Assembly (NCBI GenBank): GCA_019748195.1
Contig: JAIEPW010000056.1
Span: forward strand, 1 to 64,000
From: Bryobacteraceae bacterium
GTDB lineage: Bacteria; Acidobacteriota; Terriglobia; Bryobacterales; Bryobacteraceae
DNA: 64,000 bases
Direction of reading: 5' to 3'
A program made the translations under genes and the position numbers. Position 1 is the stretch's first letter, and each line of letters starts with the position of its first letter. Below the pieces are notes generated by a model. It made no database searches, was not told the DNA's origin, and was given only the letters and a program-made list of their open reading frames with translations. Below, one piece after another: positions 38,195 to 46,186 of this stretch.

Positions 38195-39403
38195 ATGACC
38201 ACGTTCTTCTTCCGCGCGGTGACTTCGGACGGCAAGGTCCGCACCGGAACGCTGTCGGCGGAGAACGACAAGCTGGTGACGCGCGAACTGCGCCGCCAGG
38301 GCCTTACTCCGGTCTACGTCGGGCTCGAACAGAAGAGTGGTTTCGAGCTGAAGCTCCCGGCGATGCAACGGGGCAAGCGGCGCGACGTGCTCTTCTTCAC
38401 GCAGGAGATGTCCACGCTTTTGAACGCCGGCGTCCCGCTGGACCGCGCCCTGGCGATTTCGGGCGAGCTGACCGAGCGTCCGCACTTCCGCTTCATCATC
38501 CTGGACATCCTGCGCGTGCTGAAAGGCGGGCGGAGCTTCGCCGATTCGCTGGCCACGCACCCGGAGTACTTCTCCGAGCTGTACATCAACATGGTGCGCG
38601 CCGGAGAGGCGTCGGGATCGATGTCGCAGGTATTCGAGCGCCTCGCGGAGTTCGAGCGCACCCGCGACGATTTGCGCAACTACATCATTTCGTCGATGGT
38701 CTACCCGGCGCTGCTGGCGATTGTCGGCATCGCGTCGATTGTGGTGCTGATGTACTTCGTGGTGCCGCGGTTCGCGATGATATTCCAGGATCCGCGGATG
38801 CAGATCCCGCTGCCCACCAAGATCATGATCGCCGCCAGCGATTTCCTGCGGGCTTACGGGTGGATCCTCGGCTCCGCGCTGCTGGCGGGCACGGCCGCCT
38901 TCCTTTCCTACATCCGCACCGCCGCGGGGCGCATGTGGTGGGACACCTTCCGGCTGAAGGTCCCGCTGCTGGGCGACGCCCTGCGGAAAGCGGAAACGGC
39001 GCGGTTCGCGCGGGCGATGGGAACGCTGGTGGCGAACGCCGTGCCGCTGGTGCAATCGCTGGGGATCGCGGGCGCGATTCTGAACAACCGCCGGATCGCG
39101 GCAACGCTTGAAGGGATCGCCCAGGGAGTGAAGCGCGGCGAAGGCATCGCCGCGCCGCTGCGCCGCGCCGGCGAGTTTCCCCCGCTGGCCGGGCACCTGC
39201 TCATGGTCGGCGAGGAGACCGGACGGCTGGATGTGATGTTCGGACGCATGGCCGACATTTACGAGACCGACACCAAGGATGCCATCCGCCGGTTTACTTC
39301 GCTTTTCGAGCCGCTGATCATTCTGGTGATGGGCGTGATCATCGGCGTGCTGATCCTGAGCATTCTGCTGGCGATCACGAGTATCAATGAGGTGGCGGTA
39401 TGA
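38195..39403 (+). CDS. gspF: Type II secretion inner membrane protein GspF
   Basis: The 402-residue platform protein has two homologous halves, each with a cytoplasmic domain (FFTQEMSTLLNAGVPLDRAL and FARAMGTLVANAVPLVQSL) and membrane helices (about 168-190, 218-240, 370-395). The C-terminal run ILVMGVIIGVLILSILLAIT is typical. It anchors GspE to the pseudopilus base. It starts six bases after gspE and overlaps gspG by four. Confidence 0.93.
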   Translation: MTTFFFRAVTSDGKVRTGTLSAENDKLVTRELRRQGLTPVYVGLEQKSGFELKLPAMQRGKRRDVLFFTQEMSTLLNAGVPLDRALAISGELTERPHFRFIILDILRVLKGGRSFADSLATHPEYFSELYINMVRAGEASGSMSQVFERLAEFERTRDDLRNYIISSMVYPALLAIVGIASIVVLMYFVVPRFAMIFQDPRMQIPLPTKIMIAASDFLRAYGWILGSALLAGTAAFLSYIRTAAGRMWWDTFRLKVPLLGDALRKAETARFARAMGTLVANAVPLVQSLGIAGAILNNRRIAATLEGIAQGVKRGEGIAAPLRRAGEFPPLAGHLLMVGEETGRLDVMFGRMADIYETDTKDAIRRFTSLFEPLIILVMGVIIGVLILSILLAITSINEVAV

Positions 39404-39846
39404 AGATGGGGGGACGGCAACCAGGCGCCGCGGGAATCACGCTGATCGAGATGCTGGTGGTGCTGGTAATGCTCAGCCTGTTTGCCGCTTTGGTGATGCC
39501 GAATCTGCTCAAGAAACCGGAGCAGGCTCGCCGCGCGGCCGCGGAAGTACAGATCGATGCTTTCCTGACGGCCCTGTCCAACTACCACCTGGATACCGGA
39601 TCGTTCCCTCCGTCCGAAGCGGGTCTGGCGGCGCTGGTGGTCAACCCCGGCGGCGTGACTCGTTGGAATGGACCCTACCTGCCAAAGGATGTGCCGCTCG
39701 ATCCCTGGGGTCGCGTATACCTGTACAAGTATCCGGGCGGCCGCGGCGACCTGCCGGAAATTACCAGCCTCGGCGCTGACGGATCGCCCGGCGGCGAGGG
39801 CAACAACGCGGACATCGTGAGTTGGAAGAACGCGCCGCGACAGTAA
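39400..39846 (+). CDS. gspG: Major pseudopilin GspG, first copy
   Basis: The 148-residue prepilin has the cleavage site after GAAG, then ITLIEMLVVLVMLSLFAAL with the conserved Glu at +5. A GspG-type C-terminal block follows: LDTGSFPPSEAGLAALV, WNGPYLPKDVPLDPWGR, YLYKYPGG, SWKNAPRQ. GspG polymerises into the pseudopilus. It is one of two tandem gspG genes, which differ in many residues. Confidence 0.9.
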   Translation: MKMGGRQPGAAGITLIEMLVVLVMLSLFAALVMPNLLKKPEQARRAAAEVQIDAFLTALSNYHLDTGSFPPSEAGLAALVVNPGGVTRWNGPYLPKDVPLDPWGRVYLYKYPGGRGDLPEITSLGADGSPGGEGNNADIVSWKNAPRQ

Positions 39847-39856
39847 AAGAGAATAT

Positions 39857-40297
39857 ATGGACATGACACGAAAACGTAGAAGCGGCCAGGCCGGGGTGAC
39901 GCTGATCGAAATGCTGGTGGTGGTGACAATCATCGCGCTGTTTGCCGCGCTGGTGGCCCCCCGCATGTTGAACCGAACCGCGGAAGCGAAGCGAACGTTT
40001 GCCCGCGCGCAGATCAATTCCTTCATGACGGCGCTGGGGGCCTACAAACTCGACACGGGCACCTATCCGGCCACGGAGGTGGGCTTGCGCGCGCTGCGCT
40101 TCCGTCCGGAGAACACGCCGCAGTGGAACGGACCTTATCTGCCGCAGGATATTCCCATGGACCCGTGGGGCCGTCCCTACCTCTACAAGTACCCCGGTGA
40201 GAACGGAGACGAGCCGGAGATCATCTCGCTCGCCGCCGACGGCAATCCCGGCGGGGAGGGCGACAACGCCGACGTGGTCAGTTGGAAAAGCAAGTAA
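39857..40297 (+). CDS. gspG: Major pseudopilin GspG, second copy
   Basis: This 146-residue paralog has its cleavage site in RSGQAG before VTLIEMLVVVTIIALFAAL. The C-terminal block is close to the first copy (LDTGTYPATEVGLRALRF, WNGPYLPQDIPMDPWGRP, LYKYPGENG, NADVVSWKSK). It starts ten bases after the first copy and its stop overlaps gspH by one base. Having two is unusual, and the copies may have separate jobs, for example tip versus body. Confidence 0.9.
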   Translation: MDMTRKRRSGQAGVTLIEMLVVVTIIALFAALVAPRMLNRTAEAKRTFARAQINSFMTALGAYKLDTGTYPATEVGLRALRFRPENTPQWNGPYLPQDIPMDPWGRPYLYKYPGENGDEPEIISLAADGNPGGEGDNADVVSWKSK

Positions 40298-40800
40298 TGA
40301 CTTCGGCCGCGCCACCCCGAAGCCCGCTGGTCGCGCAACGCGGCGTCACCCTGATCGAAATGCTGATCGTGGTGACGCTGCTGTCGCTGATGGTGGGCAT
40401 CAGTTTCCCGGTGGCGGCGGCGGGCATCGACAACATCCGGTTGACCGCCGCGGCGGAGCAGACCGCTGCGTTTCTGAACCAGGCGTTGACCCGCGCGGAT
40501 CGCCGCCAGCAGGTGATGGAACTGATGATCTCCCCTCGCGATAACCTCATCCAGGTCCGGTCGCTCGATCCCCGCTCCCTCCGGCGGCACGAGTACTCCG
40601 ATGGAGTCTCCATTACCCGCATCCTGCCGGAATACCCGCAGGAGGTTCCCGGCCAGCCCAAGCGATTCCTGCTGTATCCCGGCGGGGCGATCCCGCGGAT
40701 TGGAATCCAGCTTCGCAACAGGCGGGGCGCGGTCCGCCTGATCAGCATCGATCCGGTTTCCGGCGTTCCCGTGATCGAAAGGTCCGCGCCGCCGGCATGA
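40297..40800 (+). CDS. gspH: Minor pseudopilin GspH
   Basis: The ATG at 40297 in the TAATG overlap is preferred over a TTG at 40282. The 167-residue product has the prepilin motif QRGVTLIEMLIVVTLLSLM, then a GspH-like globular part with RLTAAAEQTAAFLNQALTRADRRQ. Minor pseudopilins start or cap the pseudopilus. It overlaps the next gene by four bases. Confidence 0.83.
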   Translation: MTSAAPPRSPLVAQRGVTLIEMLIVVTLLSLMVGISFPVAAAGIDNIRLTAAAEQTAAFLNQALTRADRRQQVMELMISPRDNLIQVRSLDPRSLRRHEYSDGVSITRILPEYPQEVPGQPKRFLLYPGGAIPRIGIQLRNRRGAVRLISIDPVSGVPVIERSAPPA

Positions 40801-41219
40801 GACGAGGTTTCACCCTGCTCGAGGCGCTGGTCGCCACGGCGCTGATGGCGGTGGCGGTCACCGGCGTGCTCACTGCCCTGAGTACGTCGCTGCGGAACGC
40901 CGCGCGGCTGGGCGACTACGATCGAGGCTCGCTACTCGCCAGGCGGAAAATGACGGAATTGATGACGGAGGCGCGGCTGCCGCGGAACGTTCCCCTGCAG
41001 GGTGGTTTTGACCGGGTGGTGGCGGCCGGTCTCGATGATGCCGGCTGGCGCGCCGTGGTCCGGCCGTTCGACCATCCCCCAGGCGCCGGTCCGGGCACCC
41101 GCATTCTGGACCGGATCGAATTGGAAGTGTGGTGGATGGCGCGCGGCCAAAGGCGGTCCTTCACCTTGGAAGCCTACCGCCCGGGCGTGCTTCTGCCGCA
41201 GGACGGAGTGTTGCCATGA
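40797..41219 (+). CDS. gspI: Minor pseudopilin GspI-like
   Basis: The 140-residue product has a very short leader, then RRGFTLLEALVATALMAVAVTG, followed by a small domain with LLARRKMTELMTEA and WMARGQRRSFTLEAYRP. The LEALVA segment is typical of GspI. GspI forms the tip complex with J and K. It overlaps gspH by four bases and gspJ by four. Confidence 0.8.
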   Translation: MRRGFTLLEALVATALMAVAVTGVLTALSTSLRNAARLGDYDRGSLLARRKMTELMTEARLPRNVPLQGGFDRVVAAGLDDAGWRAVVRPFDHPPGAGPGTRILDRIELEVWWMARGQRRSFTLEAYRPGVLLPQDGVLP

Positions 41220-41938
41220 GCGGCCGCCGCGGCGTCACGCTGCTGGAGATGCTGATCGCGGTGGTGCTGGTCAGCATGTTGTCCGTGGGCATGCTGATGG
41301 CCATGCGCACCGCCACGCAGGCTTACGAACGCACCAATTACCGGCTGCTGTCGAATCGCCGGGTGGCCGCCGCGCAATTGATCCTGGAACGGCAGATCGG
41401 CGGCGTGATTCCCACCACCACGGCTTGTCCCGGCACTCCGCTGCGGGTTCCGTTCTTTCAGGGCGAGCCGACCACGATGCGGCTGGTGACGTCCTATTCC
41501 ATGGAGGAAGGCTCGCGCGGCCTGCCCCGGCTGGTCGAGTTCCAGGTGATCCCCGGCGAACGGGGCGGCGTCCGGTTGATCTCCAACGAGTATCTGTATT
41601 CGGGTCCCGCTTCTCTGCTCGGCCTGTGCGTGGGCCTGATTGCCGATCCCTTGCTGAGCCTGCAGCGGCCGCTGTTCCGCCCGGTTGGCGCGGGCCCGCG
41701 ATCCTTCGTCGTTGCCGACAATCTGATGTCGGCCCAGTTCTTCTACCGCCGCCTGTCGAACGACGGAACAGAAGCAAGGTGGCTTCCCAACTGGGCCGGC
41801 GACGTGCTCCCCACGGCGGTGCGCGTGCAACTCAATCCCGTCACGGCGGATGCGGCGCGGCTTCCGCTCACCAGCGTCACCGTCCCCATCCGCGTAACGC
41901 GCCAGCCCGCCGGGCCCTACCAGGATGTTCAACAGTAG
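41216..41938 (+). CDS. gspJ: Minor pseudopilin GspJ-like
   Basis: I place the start at ATG 41216 in the overlap with gspI, giving 240 residues; a longer frame from 41129 is rejected. After a short leader SGRRG comes VTLLEMLIAVVLVSMLSVGML. The globular part has RVAAAQLILERQIGG and a long beta-rich end. GspJ is the second tip pseudopilin. It overlaps gspK by 14 bases. Confidence 0.82.
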   Translation: MSGRRGVTLLEMLIAVVLVSMLSVGMLMAMRTATQAYERTNYRLLSNRRVAAAQLILERQIGGVIPTTTACPGTPLRVPFFQGEPTTMRLVTSYSMEEGSRGLPRLVEFQVIPGERGGVRLISNEYLYSGPASLLGLCVGLIADPLLSLQRPLFRPVGAGPRSFVVADNLMSAQFFYRRLSNDGTEARWLPNWAGDVLPTAVRVQLNPVTADAARLPLTSVTVPIRVTRQPAGPYQDVQQ

Positions 41939-42944
41939 CGCAGGACAACGGGGCAGCGCCCTGCTGGCGGTGTTGTGGCTGGCGGCGGCGCTGGCGGCGA
42001 TCGCGTTCGCGGTGGCGAGCACGGTCCGCGCCGAAACCGACCGTGTGTCGAACGCCGCGGACGGCGTCCGCGCCCATTTTCTGGCCTCCGGTTCCGTGGA
42101 TCGCGCGATTCTGTGGATCTGGTGGGGGTATCAGGGGCATTCCAATCCCGATGGAAGCCCCCGGTTCTATCGCGCGCCGATGTCCGTGCTGCGTTTCCCG
42201 TACCCTTCCGGGGAGGCGGTGGTGGAGATCCAGCCGGAGACCGCTAAGCTGAACGTAAATCAAGCGAATCCGAACGACCTGATGCGTCTGCTGCGGGTCG
42301 TGGGCGCTACCCCGGAACGGGCGGCGGAAATCACCGGCGGCATTCTCGACTGGCGCACCCCCAGCCCCTTGCCCACCCTCTTCGATTCGTTTTATCTCTC
42401 GCGGAATCCGTCTTTTCGCGCCCGGCACGCGTCCCTGGAAGAGATCGAGGAGCTATTGCTGGTAAAAGGGATGACGCCGGAGCTGTTCCACGGCAGCTAT
42501 CGCGAGGACGAACAGGGCCGGCTGCTGCCGGGCAGCGGTCTGAAAGACTGCTTGTCCGTCCATGGTTCCACCACCACTTTCGATATCAATACGGCGGACC
42601 CCGCGCTGCTGCTTTCGCTTGGGATCTCGCCCGGCGCGGTGGGCGCCATCGTACGCCGCCGGCTGATTCTCCCGTTCCGCAATGACGGCGAGGCGGTTGC
42701 CGCCGCCGAGGGAATTCCGCGGGTCCGGGTGGGCGGGAACACGATCTGGACCTTACGGGCGACCGCCCGGCTAAGGCTCGCCAACGGACAGCTTTCCGAT
42801 ATCAGCCGCAGCGTGGCGGCGACCGTCAAGTTCCTCGACCCCAACGAGTGGAATCCGCCGTATCACATCCTGCGCTGGTATGACGACGGTTGGTCGCAAT
42901 CCGCGCTGGCGCCGGCAGGACCGCCCGCCGGAGGCGCGCGGTGA
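41925..42944 (+). CDS. gspK: Minor pseudopilin GspK
   Basis: The 339-residue size and the helix after SSAGQRG (SALLAVLWLAAALAAIAFAV) without a Glu at +5 are typical of GspK, which caps the tip. The body includes ETAKLNVNQANPNDLMRLL, the SAM-like repeat DINTADPALLLSLGISPGAVG, and a calcium-site-like acidic region. It overlaps gspL by four bases. Confidence 0.88.
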   Translation: MFNSSAGQRGSALLAVLWLAAALAAIAFAVASTVRAETDRVSNAADGVRAHFLASGSVDRAILWIWWGYQGHSNPDGSPRFYRAPMSVLRFPYPSGEAVVEIQPETAKLNVNQANPNDLMRLLRVVGATPERAAEITGGILDWRTPSPLPTLFDSFYLSRNPSFRARHASLEEIEELLLVKGMTPELFHGSYREDEQGRLLPGSGLKDCLSVHGSTTTFDINTADPALLLSLGISPGAVGAIVRRRLILPFRNDGEAVAAAEGIPRVRVGGNTIWTLRATARLRLANGQLSDISRSVAATVKFLDPNEWNPPYHILRWYDDGWSQSALAPAGPPAGGAR

Positions 42945-44296
42945 TCCCGGCCGGACTTCGCAAGTGGGCTGCTTTCGGCACCGGAGTCGGAATCGAGATC
43001 GACCGGCGCGACCTGATTGTCACGGTGGCGCGCGTCCGGCCTTCCGGCATCGAGGTTCTGGGGATGCTGACCATTCCCGGATTCGAAGATCGCCCGGCGG
43101 CGGAGTGGGGCGGCGTTTACGCGGACTTTCTGAAGAAAACCGCATCTTCGCATGTCGCTGCCTGGGTGGTGTTGCGGCGGCGCGATGTGATCGTGAGACA
43201 GGTGGCGGTTCCCGGCGTCGCGGAGCGCGACCTTGCCGGCGCGGTGGCGCTGCAGATCGATTCCCTGCACCCGTATCCCGAGGATGGCGTTCGCTCCGGT
43301 TGGGGACGCCTGGCCGATTCCGGGTCCGTTCTGGTGGCCATTGCCCGCGAGGAAGTGGTGGACCGCTACGCGACGCTCTTCAGCGAGGCAGGGATCAAGC
43401 TCGCCTGCTTCACCGTGTCCGCGGCAGCCATTTACTCCGCGGTGCGTCTCTACGGCGATCCCGAGGCCGGATGGGCGGCGGTCGAGGAACGGGGCGCCGA
43501 CATCGAGGTTTACGGTGAGAGCGCGTCCAGGCCGGTTTATTCGGCCGCATTCGCCGGATCGCAGGAACACGCGGGCTCGGTCGCGCTCGCCGAGTTGCGC
43601 TTGCCGGCCGGAACAGCGGTCCGGCCGCTGCCCGACGCCTTGCCCAAGCCTGCCGCCGCCCCCGGCGAGTCCGTGGGACTGCCATTCTCCATTTCCTACG
43701 CCGCCGCGCTGGCGGGCGCATGTCCGCGGCTGAGCCTGCCGCTGAATCTGCTTCCCGAGGCGAGCCGCACCGCGAATTCGCGAGCCATGTGGATTCCCAC
43801 CATCGTGCTGGCGTCGCTGCTGCTGCTGCTGGTGATCGCCCTGGCAGTGTCGATTTCCATTCAGAAGCACAACTACCGCGAGAGGCTTGCGGCCGAGGTG
43901 GCCCGGCTGGAGATCGAGGCCCGTAAGGTCGCGCAGGTGGATCGCGAGATTCAATCCTCGCGCGCGCGCACCGTTCAGCTTGACGAGCTGCGCGCCACTT
44001 CTCAACAAAGCCTGGATGCGATGAACGAACTGACCGGACTGCTCGCGCCGCCCGCGTGGCTGAACTCGCTCGATCTGAATCGAACACAAGTGAGCGTGGC
44101 GGGGGAGGCCGAACAGGCCGCCGGCTTGCTGAAGCTGATCGACGAATCGCCGTACTTCCGGGGATCCGAGTTCCAACTCGCGCCGGCGCGAACACCAGGC
44201 GGCGAGACCTTCCGCATCCGCGCGCAGCGCGAGTTCCCGGTGGGGCGTCCGGCGCGGGCCGCCGCTCCGAAGGAGGCTCCGCGTGCAAATCCATGA
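42941..44296 (+). CDS. gspL: GspL-like protein with PilM-type and PilN-type parts
   Basis: The GTG at 42941 overlaps the gspK stop and follows a GGAGG; the product is 451 residues. The N-terminal half is an actin-like PilM/GspL cytoplasmic domain (VGIEIDRRDLIVTVARV, LQIDSLHPYPEDGV). A membrane segment (about 285-305, IPTIVLASLLLLLVIALAVS) precedes a PilN-like coiled coil and periplasmic domain. GspL connects GspE to the inner-membrane platform. The single-chain PilM-PilN architecture is notable. Confidence 0.83.
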   Translation: MIPAGLRKWAAFGTGVGIEIDRRDLIVTVARVRPSGIEVLGMLTIPGFEDRPAAEWGGVYADFLKKTASSHVAAWVVLRRRDVIVRQVAVPGVAERDLAGAVALQIDSLHPYPEDGVRSGWGRLADSGSVLVAIAREEVVDRYATLFSEAGIKLACFTVSAAAIYSAVRLYGDPEAGWAAVEERGADIEVYGESASRPVYSAAFAGSQEHAGSVALAELRLPAGTAVRPLPDALPKPAAAPGESVGLPFSISYAAALAGACPRLSLPLNLLPEASRTANSRAMWIPTIVLASLLLLLVIALAVSISIQKHNYRERLAAEVARLEIEARKVAQVDREIQSSRARTVQLDELRATSQQSLDAMNELTGLLAPPAWLNSLDLNRTQVSVAGEAEQAAGLLKLIDESPYFRGSEFQLAPARTPGGETFRIRAQREFPVGRPARAAAPKEAPRANP

Positions 44297-44873
44297 TCGC
44301 GACCGCCGCGCGCTGCTCCTGCTGGCGGCAGCCGTCGTCTTCGTGCTCCTCTTCCAGCTCTTCACCAGCGAACCGGAGACCGCGCCCCAAATGGCGGAAC
44401 AGCCCGTCGAACTGCTCGAGCAGAAGCTCGATCGCCTGCGGCAGGAAGTGGCCGCCGCGCCCGCCAAGAACGAGATCCTGAAGCAGGTGCGCGCCGAATT
44501 GACCCTGCGCGAGAAAGGCCTGATCGCCGCCGACACCGCCGCGCAGGCCCAGGCCCAGTTACTGCAGACCATGCGCCGGGTGGCGCGCGCCGAGAACCCG
44601 CCCGTGGAGATCGGCGCCACCGAGGTGGGACAGGTGAAGCCTTTCGGCGACGCCTACGGCGAAGTCGCCGTGGCGGTGAACATGCAATGCCGCATCGAGC
44701 AGTTGGTGAACATCGTGGCCGCTCTCTCGGCTCAGCCTGAAATCATGGCGCTGAACGAAATGCGCGTGCTCTCTCCCGGAAACAAGGAAAAAACGTTGAA
44801 CGTGCGGCTCAGCCTGTCCGGCGTCGTGGCCAGGAAACTCGTTCCCGACAAGAAGAGCGGAGGGGAATTATGA
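44283..44873 (+). CDS. gspM: GspM/PilO-like inner membrane protein
   Basis: The GTG at 44283 overlaps gspL by 14 bases; the product is 196 residues. It has a membrane segment (about 10-27, LLLLAAAVVFVLLFQLF), a coiled coil (about 38-85, LLEQKLDRLRQEV), and a ferredoxin-like end (VNMQCRIEQLVNIVAALS), as in GspM and PilO. It would pair with GspL. Confidence 0.78.
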   Translation: MQIHDRDRRALLLLAAAVVFVLLFQLFTSEPETAPQMAEQPVELLEQKLDRLRQEVAAAPAKNEILKQVRAELTLREKGLIAADTAAQAQAQLLQTMRRVARAENPPVEIGATEVGQVKPFGDAYGEVAVAVNMQCRIEQLVNIVAALSAQPEIMALNEMRVLSPGNKEKTLNVRLSLSGVVARKLVPDKKSGGEL

Positions 44874-45664
44874 AGCAGAGAATCCTCGCCTTGAACTTCG
44901 CCCTGCTGGTCCTGATCGGGACCGCGGGATGGCAATTGAAGGCATCCTGGGACGAGGCTGCCGATCGCCAGCGACGCGTGTTCGAGAACGCCATGCAGGC
45001 CCGCAACCGCGTGCTCGCGCCCCCCGCGGTGGAGCCGGTGAAGGCCGCGTCGGCGGCCGGCTACGAGCAGGTCGCGCAGCAGATGTTGTTCTCGCGGGAT
45101 CGCAACCCGAACGTGGTGATCGAGGTGGCGCCCCCGCCGCCGCCCAAGCCCGTTCCCGACCTTCCGGTGCTTTTCGGCGTCATGAAATTTGGGGACGACA
45201 TCTCGCTGATCCTGGCGGAGCGGCAGAGCGGGACCCAGAAGGCGTATCGCGCAGGACAAGCGGTGGGTCCGTTTCAGCTTGCGTCGGTCAGCGGCGACAA
45301 GGCGGTTTTCAAGTGGGAGGACAAGACCATCGAGAAATCGCTGGACGAGCTGAAGCTGAAGCCGGGTGAAAAGATCCAGGTGGCCGAAGGGCAGGCTCCT
45401 GAGCGCCCGGGCGGGGCGCCGGCAAACGTCAACGTGTTCGGCGCGAGCCGCGCCCAGATGGAGGCCAAACAGCAGCAAGAAGCGGCTCAACAGCAATCTT
45501 CCGGCATGCAGGACAAGGCCGCTCCCGGCGCGGACATGGGCGCCGGCTTCCGCACCTGCCAGGTGGGCGATACGTCTCCCACTGGAACGGTCGCAAACGG
45601 GTTTCGAAAAGTGGTCACGCGGGGTCTGTTCGGTCCCCAGTGCCGCTGGGAACAGGTTCGATAA
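44870..45664 (+). CDS. GspC/PilP-like periplasmic connector
   Basis: The 264-residue protein has an N-terminal membrane anchor (about 5-22), a Pro-rich linker, then an HR-type domain (about 100-165, VLFGVMKFGDDISLILAER, YRAGQAVGPFQLASV, VFKWEDKTIEKS). GspC HR domains bind the secretin N0 domain. The rest (about 180-264) is Gln/Ala-rich with a C-terminal pair of cysteines (FRTCQVG, QCRWEQVR). No PDZ part is seen, so it is closer to PilP or short GspC. Confidence 0.72.
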   Translation: MKQRILALNFALLVLIGTAGWQLKASWDEAADRQRRVFENAMQARNRVLAPPAVEPVKAASAAGYEQVAQQMLFSRDRNPNVVIEVAPPPPPKPVPDLPVLFGVMKFGDDISLILAERQSGTQKAYRAGQAVGPFQLASVSGDKAVFKWEDKTIEKSLDELKLKPGEKIQVAEGQAPERPGGAPANVNVFGASRAQMEAKQQQEAAQQQSSGMQDKAAPGADMGAGFRTCQVGDTSPTGTVANGFRKVVTRGLFGPQCRWEQVR

Positions 45665-45685
45665 GAGAACGAAGGAAAGACAAAT

Positions 45686-46186
45686 ATGAAACGAATCATC
45701 GGAGTGAGCTTGATTGGAGCGGGCTGGATGGCGCTGGCGTCGTTCGCGCAGCAGCCGCCGGCGCCGGAAAAGAAGCCGGACGCCTATCAGACGGTGACCG
45801 TCCCCGCTGACGCGAAGGAAGTTGCGCCGCAGACATACAAATACACCGATCCCGACGGCCGCAAGTGGATTTTCAAGAAGACACCGTTCGGCGTCAGCCG
45901 CTTCGCCGACAACGGCGAGCTCGACCGTCCCGCGCCCAAGATCGAGCCGAACCCCAACATGACCGCCGCCGCCAAGGGCGACCGGATCTACTTCGAAAAC
46001 CCCACGCCGTTCGGCAAGCAGAAATGGTCCAAGACCAAGGCCGAGTTGAACGAGCTCGAGCAGGCCGTCGTGGATCGCGAAATGGCCAGGCGCGGGGGCA
46101 CGCTCCCGACGGCAGTCGTGGAACCCCCGGTGAAGACGCCGAAGCCCGTCAGCAAGACCACAAAGAGCAAGGGAGAAAGCAAGTAG
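45686..46186 (+). CDS. Secreted unknown protein before the secretin gene
   Basis: The 166-residue product has a signal peptide (MKRIIGVSLIGAGWMALASFA) and the striking segment YTDPDGRKWIFKKTPFGVSR, then GDRIYFENPTPFGKQKWSKT. The tail is Pro/Lys-rich, ending KSKGESK. It ends directly where gspD starts. I do not recognise it; its place suggests a periplasmic accessory of the secretin, such as a pilotin-like or linker protein, but there is no lipobox. Confidence 0.68.
   Translation: MKRIIGVSLIGAGWMALASFAQQPPAPEKKPDAYQTVTVPADAKEVAPQTYKYTDPDGRKWIFKKTPFGVSRFADNGELDRPAPKIEPNPNMTAAAKGDRIYFENPTPFGKQKWSKTKAELNELEQAVVDREMARRGGTLPTAVVEPPVKTPKPVSKTTKSKGESK

Noticed and set aside
37232-39196. A 654-codon leftward open frame over gspE and gspF
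   Set aside because: It is antisense to two strongly conserved genes and has a His/Arg/Gln-rich composition with no domain.
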